A stretch of 64,000 bases of DNA from Neurospora intermedia (taxonomy: Eukaryota > Ascomycota > Sordariomycetes > Sordariales > Sordariaceae), in NCBI GenBank assembly GCA_037102815.1, contig BTPP01000004.1:2976001-3040000 (forward strand), in the 5' to 3' direction. Made by a program: the position numbers and the translations under genes. Below, piece after piece: positions 57,401-64,000 of the stretch. Under the pieces are notes generated by a model. It saw only the letters and a program-made list of their open reading frames with translations, ran no database searches and was not told where the DNA came from. Within the stretch, counting starts at the first letter, position 1. Each line of letters begins with the position of its first letter.

Positions 57401-57703
57401 CTTGGACTTGGAAGGCCGATCTTTACTCGGAGGCTTGACGGCGAGGCGAGTAGCGGGCTTCGTTGGGCGAAGATTTCGGGGCGGAGTGGTTCTATAATTC
57501 GAGACAGAGTCTGGGACCCGACGTATTCTTGAGCTAGTGAACACCGAGGGATCTGCCGACGGTTCTGGAGATCGTGTAAAATCTCTTGTGGAAAGACAAC
57601 GTCTAGGCGATAGGAGCGAGGATGTCGTGGTAAAGATTCGAGTCGGCAGCACGGTTCTTATCCTCTTTGTTGCGGCAGCGACTGCTAGCTTCTTGTAATG
57701 CAT
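54410..57703 (-). CDS. TRZ1: Long-form tRNase Z (ELAC2/Trz1), 1097 aa
   Basis: A single exon of 1097 codons from ATG at 57703. tRNase Z cleaves the 3' trailer of precursor tRNAs in the nucleus and mitochondria. The first ~45 residues are basic and free of acidic residues (MHYKKLAVAAATKRIRTVLP), fitting a mitochondrial presequence. The N-terminal half holds the degenerate metallo-beta-lactamase fold seen in long forms (CLLVHYDNRRYLFGHLSEG, LSHIFLSGKTDWATTGGLLG). The C-terminal half is the active one: LGTGSALPSKYRNVS, LFDCGENTLGQL, the metal motif SHLHADHHLG (about residues 812-821), HECTFDD near 984, and THFSQRYPK near 1025. Insertions between the halves make it longer than the yeast enzyme. 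It converges with the 780-aa gene and diverges from the GH16 gene. Confidence 0.95.
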   Translation of the reverse strand: MHYKKLAVAAATKRIRTVLPTRIFTTTSSLLSPRRCLSTRDFTRSPEPSADPSVFTSSRIRRVPDSVSNYRTTPPRNLRPTKPATRLAVKPPSKDRPSKSKIPDSVSKTVARELLRNRYLFSEYSLFSPQRAFQKWKNHGLLKHTKIPEDFFSGRIPIKLYPYQVDGPRFILASPTPEQKEAPPPPARPEFGAMRSHVQIVAAPTADTPGACLLVHYDNRRYLFGHLSEGTQRLFTENKIPAAKLSHIFLSGKTDWATTGGLLGMILTVADVIISAKTAVEEENKLRRQKNKPEITHGGPQRIEIHGSKNLEHMLAAARRFVFRKGFPLDAHELRADPRAANPENSKPDYEDENLKVWKIPLVATGMESRSRSSSTGSQNPRKRKLNSSEEPEVMDTLVEGEDGEVVEDVPAGVEDDEKTHLLMQTVIKHMFDSDWKADTLVEQPLHKVKLPAKIFVRDDEGKITVYKGPLPGRDANVPDIRVLVREPWPGALVHRLPPTDPLFDSTCYIVKNHARRGKFQPANALKYGLPKWTFSKLAKGESVTAEDGTVVTPDMVLDPPIPGHGFALVDVRYEYLLDSLLKRPEWENKEIMEHIDAFYWILSPEVKDDSRLKDFMAKHSSFKHFVLGEGMNPNTISFGGASGKAIMMHRMDPDRFSIPNHNNQEEALPAGLASVAQLGKPGQRLLLSPSVEFQPQFANAIMDTIKPIKELTSTHAKAFNLALEAQTKVSDPTFAARVAESEQDIPNRDAEIVTLGTGSALPSKYRNVSATLIRVPGYGSYLFDCGENTLGQLRRVYGYAETDAILRDLRAIYISHLHADHHLGVPSVLARRAAANAALPADEAPKPLTIISTTKYIGFLHEYKDVEPLDWANIKFLTLIGTGRKPTDDPSGPPSADLGPGNNHFNMLPGTLCALQPASFRTAATLEAQTGLASIDACFVDHCLGATAAVFTWPSGLKISFSGDCRPSDCFAQIGKGSHLLIHECTFDDELIGEAKAKKHSTASEALDVGRKMGARRVLLTHFSQRYPKMQAPVLDELEGQEQSVGGEKQDRTVVLYAFDYMKIKLGEFKMAERFLPALRELYGELENEEEDGGQA

Positions 57704-58464
57704 GGACGAATAAGTATTTTTTTTTATACAGTCATTTCCTCTGACCTGGGCATGTCGAGAGGGTTTCGTCGAGTGGGAAATGTAGAAAAAAGAGTTGTGT
57801 CACCCGGCGCGTGGAGGAGTCAATCGGCGTCGCGGGAACTTTTTTTGGTGTTTAAAAGTGAAAGTTGACGTCGCGAATCTGGGCAACTTTTTCTGCCTGC
57901 CCGATGGAGTCACTGCACGGCTTATAGTTCAGCGCCACCGCGGGGAATTTACAGGGGAGTGGTCCAGTACGCCAGGGCTCGAGCGGGAGAGGTGGAAGTT
58001 CAGGGTAGGTAGAGGTAGGTGAGCGGCATCGATCGGCAGGGTTAGGGTTCTCTGTTAGAGCAAGAAAGGGGTTTGAATACATGTGACAAGAAGGTATACA
58101 CAGTTCATCAACTATCAACTGTATAGTACGCTTTCTTCCAAAAATTCCCCTTTTACTTGTATGTATCTGACGCATACCCTCGCGTGGTTGTGATGTTAGT
58201 CTGAGGTTGAGATAGCTGCAACGCTGATCACGGTAATGTATATGAATGGTGGAATATAGGTATAAATCATCCGTGTCATGTTCCATCCTATAATCGATAG
58301 GTTTATAGTACCATCCTCAACAGTATTGTGCGTGCCGAAGAAAGTCCTGGTTGTGAAGTTAAAAGAGGGAGTAATCCCAAAAGGTCTCTAGCCGAACTGG
58401 ACAAGCTCTTACCAACTCGCTCAACCCTTCAAGCACACCGACTCTCACCAAGGAACTCGCCAAC
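57704..58464. promoter_or_regulatory. Divergent promoter region between tRNase Z and GH16 genes
   Basis: These 761 bp lie between two head-to-head start codons. They contain GTAGGTAGAGGTAGGTG at about 58004-58020, one of the TACCTA-class motifs seen elsewhere. No gene is supported. Confidence 0.45.
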
Positions 58465-59465
58465 ATGAGGTCCTTCCACCACCCCCTTCCCCTTCTCCTC
58501 CAAACCATCACCATCCTCTGCCTCTTCCCATCTGCCTTCGCCTCATCCAAGACCCTCCTAATCCCTTCCACATCCTTCAACTCCACCACCATCTTCAACA
58601 CCTACTGGTCCCTCAACTACCCCTGGGGCACCGACCACAATGGCGCCGCGCGCATGTCCCCTTCCCAAGTCTCCATATCTCCCTCTGCTGATGGCGCCTC
58701 AAGCACCCTCACTCTAACCGCCCACCGCGTCACCGGCCAAAAACCCGCTACCCACGGCGGCAAACAGATCCCCATCAAGTACCTATCCGGCGCCATCCAC
58801 GCCAAGCAGCACTTTACCATCACTTCTTCTTCCTCTCCTGGTGCTGGTGCAGTGTCAGGCTACGACTTCGCCGCTGAGTTCCGCGCTCCCGTTGCCAAGG
58901 GGACCTGGCCTGCGTTTTGGTTGACGGCCGTCAACGGGTGGCCGCCCGAGATTGATATGGCGGAGTGGAAGGGGAGCGGGAAGATTAGCTTTAACACGTT
59001 TAATACAAGCAGTCAGGTCATGGCTCGGGATGTGGTTTATGGCCCGAATGGGAGTGAGAAGGAGTGGCATAGGGTTGTGTGTGAGATTAGGAGGGATGGA
59101 AGGAATGGTGGAAAGGATGTGGAGGTGAGGTTTTGGATGGATGGGCAGCTGGTGGTAACGCAGTGGGGAAGGGGGTATGTTGGGCAGCCACTTTATTTGT
59201 GAGTTTCATTCCTTCTTGTTCGCCAGGTGAGTTTTTGACGTTGTCAGTTGCTGACTGGGAGAATGTTATTCTAGGATCATCAACCTCCAGATGGAAGGGT
59301 CGTCGGGTTCGCCTGGTCCTGAAGCGGGTAAGTCAACTATACCTCTAGGTCTCTTCGTTTTGGTGATGGAAGAACCTGATCGTCTCAGCCAGTCCATGTG
59401 CTGACAGTAATACAGACACTTTGTATCAAGTCCGAGATCTTGAGGTCTGGAGCTATGGTGACTGA
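58465..59465 (+). CDS. Secreted GH16-family glycosidase, 278 aa
   Basis: Three exons: 58465-59198, 59275-59327 and 59416-59465, in phase, giving 278 aa. A signal peptide is clear (LLLQTITILCLFPSAFA, about residues 10-26). The fold of glycoside hydrolase family 16 follows: SGAIHAKQHFTI, YDFAAEFRAPVAKGTWPAFW, then the catalytic motif EIDMAEW at residues 162-168 matching ExDxxE (nucleophile E162 and acid/base E167). The end, TLYQVRDLEVWSYGD, is typical of these enzymes. GH16 enzymes act on beta-1,3 or mixed beta-glucans; the exact substrate is unknown. Several N-x-S/T sites are present. Probably acts in the wall or outside the cell. Confidence 0.92.
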
Positions 59466-61473
59466 GCCGTGAGAAGAGGAGTTGCCCCTTCAGCGAAGAA
59501 ATGTCCGAGATCCGAGGCACGCAGATATCCTGGTATTTAGTCCGAAATGAAAACAATGGCTTTTGGTAGATGAACAACCTAACTGAAAAAGGGAAAGACT
59601 TGTTCATCAGCGGAGATTTTCACCCTGGCATGCCTGTCCATCGCGTGGACCGCTGTCATTCGGATGCCCAAACCCGCCGCTAATAATAGTGTAGTGTAGC
59701 GATAGTTTGCACGAGTTCGGATAACGAAGTCTCTCCCGAAAAGTGGCCTGATCTCACTCCAAATCCCCAGCGCAAAGGTGTTGGAAAGAAAACATGGTTT
59801 GAGCACTCGTCCGACGAAGTACGTGTGGTGTCGGTTCCGCAGATAAGAGGGAGCCAGATGATGATACAGGTGTCCCCGCCTCAACGGCTGTAGGGCTGAG
59901 TACTTACGCCATCTGAATGTGATGTAGTCACTCGAAGAGGAGCACATAAGCGCGGCAGGAACCTACACAACTGCCGGAACGGAGATCTGACGTGCATACA
60001 CACTGCTGCCCCGTCATCTGTATCTTTTTGTTCATCGGAATCTCTCAAGGAGGACTTGAACGTCGTCTTGAACCAGAAATATTTGGGGAAGTTCGGATAC
60101 GGGGGCGAAAGAAAATCACTTGTTTCCCATTTCCCGTTTCCCATTGAGGTCTTGACTGCTTTTTTAGCCCCCAAGCAAGAAACTAAGAAATGAAGGATTT
60201 AACCTGCAGCCATCAAGGCTTCCAATCAACGACCTCTATAGACGCGGGAAAGACGCTAGTTCCGTTGTCCAACGTTTACTTGACTGTTCGTTGTAAGTCG
60301 ATAGGACCTCTCGACGACACTGCGCTGGTGGTATAGGCGATGAATCTGATTGCTCCGGAAGCCTGGAATAACGACAATGCCGACCAAATACAATGGGATT
60401 GTAAAGATACGGTAATGTGCCCCATGGTTTAGTCTTGTCTGAATGGGATTCTTTGCACGACCACCCTTTGTAACGACGCTGCAATCTTCTTTCGAGCGCT
60501 GGTTCAGTCATTAGCGAGGCGTTAACCAATTAACCTGGGGTTCGCCGAGCCCTCGAAAAATATGACCGATTTTGTACCAGTGCCTGGTATGGTTTAGAGC
60601 CTGGACCGGATGGTTATATAGATCCTCAGATACCCAGAGACAATACCTAGAGACAAGGAGGAGGTCGAATCAAGAAAGAAGAGGCTGAAAAATGAAGAGT
60701 GTTAAAAAGGGATTGATTGACCTGCTCCGTCATGGTTTAGTTGTCACACTGTCAGGATTGTCTTGCAAACCACGATGATGATTGAGGCTGTGAGCTGAAT
60801 GGTTTCAGGGGCGCATGCAGTGATAATTCTCGAGTTTGTCGAACCAAAGTCCAAATTCAGAGCCAACAAGTCCGTCAAAGTGTGGCAGGGTGCTTGGCTT
60901 GCATATGATCTGAGCTGTGTGCAGTGAAAGAGCCAAGGAGGACTGTTTTGGGGTCTTGGGGGCAGGACTGAGGTGGAAGTTTGAAGTCATCCATCACTTG
61001 CCGTCCAGTGTCTCAAGAGATACCTACCTAGCCTTCAACCCTCTGTCGTGGTACGCCGACAGGGCCGACTCGGTATCTTTGCTGAGGTGATCGCTCCTGC
61101 CTCCCGTCTCTAGCGCCAATCTGCGCTAGGAAATCCCCTGTCATTTAGCCCACTTCAATTCCCTGCCAGGCCTGGCTTAGTCTCAATGCAACCGAAGACC
61201 TACCTCTAGGAAAGAACTCCCACATCCAGTCTCTTTGCCTCTGTCAATCTCACCTTAAACCAACTTCAACTCTACTTTCAACCATCAGTCCAGTTTGTCG
61301 ATCCCGTCACTCGTTCATACAACCCTTAGTCTAGTCGCTCGCTCTCGGCCTTCTGTTCATGCGTTTTTGCCGTTACTACTTCACCCCTCAACATCCAACG
61401 ATCCGCGATCCCCTCAGCAAACATCAATGAGTTCGTAGCACGAGAGATTCGCTTTGTTCGCTTGGCCACGGTG
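59466..61473. other. Intergenic, 2.0 kb
   Basis: No supported gene. TACCTACCTAGCC occurs at 61021-61033. The last ~250 bp are C/T-rich and are read as the leader of the gene starting at 61474. Confidence 0.4.
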
Positions 61474-63796
61474 ATGACGACGGCGGCATCTTTTCGACAG
61501 ACACCGGCGACCTGGAACTGGAGTGCAAGGACGCTGGAAACAACGACGCCATCGAGATCGAGGCAATCTCTGCGATTTCCAGTCTGGGTGCTGCTCGCGC
61601 TGCTCATCATTCCCTCATTTCTGTCTGCGGGCATCGCAACTGCACAATGTGGAGCCGACTTTGTATTCCCCACGGAGAACCTGCAAGTATTCTCTCTCGA
61701 CACCATCAACGTCACCTATACTTCAACCTTTGACAAGCCGAGTCTTTCCTGTTGGTGTGGCACTTCAACCGACAAGGAAAAAAGTGAGTGTTCAGTTCAG
61801 TGTTTCCCCTCGCTTCAACAATGTCACCGCTCCCGCCCACATGCAAGCCCCCCTCCCCCCTTCCCCCCCCCCCCCCATCTTCCCCATTTTACAATTTCCT
61901 GACAGCATTCTCGGCTCCCGCTGCACTAAGCCTTGCAAGACCCCCGGTGCCCCTCAAGGTACCCAGCCCTTTGGGTCACAGATCATTTCCAAACTTTCAG
62001 CTCGAATCGCTCTCTCCTCTAACAAAGTTACCTCAATGAGGAAGAGACTCATGGCGTCATTACAATCGCAGCGGATGGGATGTGCCTTGCTGACAGACTG
62101 ACCTTTCCCTATCACAGAATTCGCGGTTGATCATGCGACCCCAGGTAATGGAACCACGCCCTTTCCATTGAATTTCTCTTCGACATATCCCTGCTGGCTC
62201 GAACTTCAAGCCGGTTCGGGCGATTGCAGAGTCGAAAGTCCCAAATTCTCCATCTTGACCAAGGACCGCGATCCCGACCATCGTCTTCCGGCCACCATCG
62301 GCCCCAGCGCGACCGTCATCGCAATTGACGTTTCCTCTACCGCAACCTCAGGCCCTCCGCCACATCCCGACGACCACTTTGCCCTCGGTGCTAGAATCGC
62401 CCTGGGCGTTGGAATCGCACTTGCTTGCTTCAGTGTGGGTGCCATGGCCGCCTTCTTATACTTTAGGCGCCGGAAGAAACAGCAGCAGGCCGAGCTGGCT
62501 AACGCCATCGTCGCGAACGAGTATAGACAGGGAAGGAAGGGTCCCGAGAAAAAGCTGTTTGGGGGGTTTTCGTCGTCGAAAACATCGTCGGATGGTCATC
62601 TATACGATACAGTTCAGCCAGTTTTTGACGGATATCCTGGATCAACAGGCTATGATGATGTACGGTCAAACAATTCCAGCGACATATACGGCCATTCTCC
62701 TGTGATGCCACATTCGCCTTCATGGTCATACAACCAAGGACCTTGGGGTCACGATGCTGCGACAGGAACTGTGTGGGAGAGAAGTACGGAGAGAGCAGGA
62801 CTCGGAGGCGGGCCTGGAGTGACGGAAAATTTGAGCATCACCGGACGAGAACTCGAAGCCGCCCGCGCAAAGACTGTCCAGCCAATTCCTACGTCATACG
62901 GGCCGAACCCTGTCACTCCCACGCTAACGCCGCGGGCAAGCTCCAGGGGAGAACTTAATGAACGCGCTGCTGCCGACTCGATTTCCCTTGACAGCCGGCT
63001 TGGAGTACCCCCTATGCCTTCAATGCCCCAGTTATCTGCGGCCTCCGCAGCACCTCTCGGTAGCTATTACCCCGATTACCACAACTACGAACAGTACACC
63101 ATCCCTCCTCCAACCGAAGCTCCAACTCCAACGCCACATCTTCCTCCTCCTTCAGTTCCCACTACGCTCCCACGACCAAACCCAACAACCTCACAAACCC
63201 AACGACCACAACCCACATTGATCGTCTCATATGGACCCAATCGAGTAACGCCCACACCAGCTGTGACTTCACCTACAGTGCCTCCCGATGAGTCCATGAT
63301 TGAGAGACCACCTAGAGGAGTTGAATTACAAGGCGAACCCGCATCTCTGAGTGAAAGGAGGCATCCATGGGAGGATATTGATCTCCCGAGCGCCAGTAAC
63401 AACGGTCCTTTACCACCATACGCATCGACAGAGGAGTACGCTGCAATGGAAAGCGGCGCAATCCGTAAGCTGGAGGAGCCAAGGGCGCATGCTGAGCTGC
63501 CACCAACCAAAGATGGCTACTATCATGCTACGTGGGATATTGTTGAGCACGAATTACCAGGTGACGGATATCAACGAGACCCTCTCTACCCGCAAGCATC
63601 CGCGTCCGGACGTGGAAGGGATATCGATGAGCAGAAATTCTTGCTGGATGATGTTGAAATGGCGCATTTGAAGGCGCAAAAAGAACGAATCCGCGCTGAA
63701 ATGAAGAAGAAGCAGAAGCAGAAGGAGACTTACCAGCAGGACCAGGGGCAAGACCAGGACTTCCTTGGAGCGTCAGCGAGCTTCCCCACACGGTAA
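61474..63796 (+). CDS. Single-pass membrane protein with long cytoplasmic tail, 662 aa
   Basis: Two exons, 61474-61783 and 62118-63796, joined across a 334-bp intron (AAA A|GTGAGT...ATCACAG). The N-terminus has a hydrophobic segment at about residues 35-53 (FPVWVLLALLIIPSFLSAG) followed by an ATAQC-type cleavage site, so it is probably a signal peptide after a 34-residue lead. The outer part (about 58-190) has six cysteines (including SCWCGTS and PCWLELQAGSGDC) and N-glycosylation sites. One membrane segment lies at about 195-219 (ARIALGVGIALACFSVGAMA), stopped by RRRKKQQQ. The ~440-residue tail is P/S/T-rich, ending in a charged helix with KKKQKQKE. The layout resembles fungal wall-sensor or Mid2-like proteins, but no family is assigned. 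A C-run sits in the intron. Confidence 0.75.
61848..61885 (+). repeat. Poly-C tract within an intron
   Basis: A run made almost only of C with few T and A, in the long intron of the membrane-protein gene. Simple sequence. Confidence 0.85.
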
Positions 63797-64000
63797 CACT
63801 GGTGATAATGTGGCGGTCCATGTGAAGAAAGTTACGCTGTGGGCAACTTGTGTTTGGAAGCGAAGATTTGGGGATTAGCATTATACCATTGGCAAGGTGT
63901 CTGGCGTTTGTTTTGGGTATCGACGGGGAAGATGACTCCTGTGTAGTCTCATCATATAATACGGGCCGATACATCAGCGTTGAGAATAGTTGGACCATAT
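63797..64000. other. 3' flank of the membrane-protein gene
   Basis: The last 204 bases hold the untranslated 3' end. A polyadenylation site is likely but not identified. Confidence 0.4.

Noticed and set aside
1-64000. Search by eye for dispersed 5S rRNA genes, further tRNAs, CRISPR arrays and LTR-type repeats
   Set aside because: Apart from the one tRNA-Ala nothing convincing was seen; a T-arm-like GTTCAAATCC at about 23783 lacks pairing stems. tRNAscan-SE and Rfam searches would be decisive.

Overview
The window looks like a 64-kb piece of nuclear chromosome from a filamentous ascomycete, most likely a Sordariales species close to Neurospora or Sordaria. The evidence is short introns (about 55-350 bp) with GT..AG ends and CTAAC/CTGAC branch sites, C-ending codons in the most conserved genes, long low-complexity S/P/T/Q tracts, long leaders, gene-poor stretches of 5-8 kb, and family content typical of fungi (DUF4045-gelsolin protein, Med10, sideroflexin, Stm1, LAMMER kinase). 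I saw no viral, LTR or CRISPR structure and no bacterial-type operons. Exon joins below were checked by reading phase across each junction; every multi-exon model is a multiple of three.

Layout. 814-6701 (+): large actin-related DUF4045/gelsolin-domain protein. 7535-8391 (+): Mediator subunit Med10. 8968-9052 (-): tRNA-Ala(AGC) with a 12-nt intron. 9334-12162 (-): LIM-like zinc-binding protein. 13207-15806 (-): conserved but uncharacterised, probably nuclear, basic protein. 15807-21661: gene-poor, with one candidate orphan ORF and the bZIP leader. 21662-23262 (+): bZIP transcription factor, with a probable GC-AG intron. 23263-30456: gene-poor, with one small candidate ORF. 30457-31966 (+): Stm1/SERBP1-type ribosome-binding protein with a 19-nt microexon. 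32605-33066 (-): candidate orphan gene. 33918-35826 (-) and 36952-38368 (+): divergent pair, a major facilitator transporter and mitochondrial sideroflexin. 38369-46300: 7.9-kb gene-poor stretch. 46301-48815 (+): LAMMER (CLK/Kns1) kinase. 51571-53913 (+): lineage-restricted 780-aa protein. 54410-57703 (-): long-form tRNase Z. 58465-59465 (+): secreted GH16 glycosidase. 61474-63796 (+): single-pass membrane protein with a long cytoplasmic tail.

The genes do not form an obvious cluster or pathway. They are mostly housekeeping functions (transcription, tRNA maturation, translation, mitochondrial transport, actin, kinase signalling) mixed with a few proteins I cannot name. I did not find a clear new multi-gene system. 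The observations most worth a second look are the GC-AG intron, the alternative 5' structure of the 13207-15806 gene, the internal repeat array of the gelsolin protein, the Stm1 microexon, the atypical LIM domain, and three candidate orphan genes.
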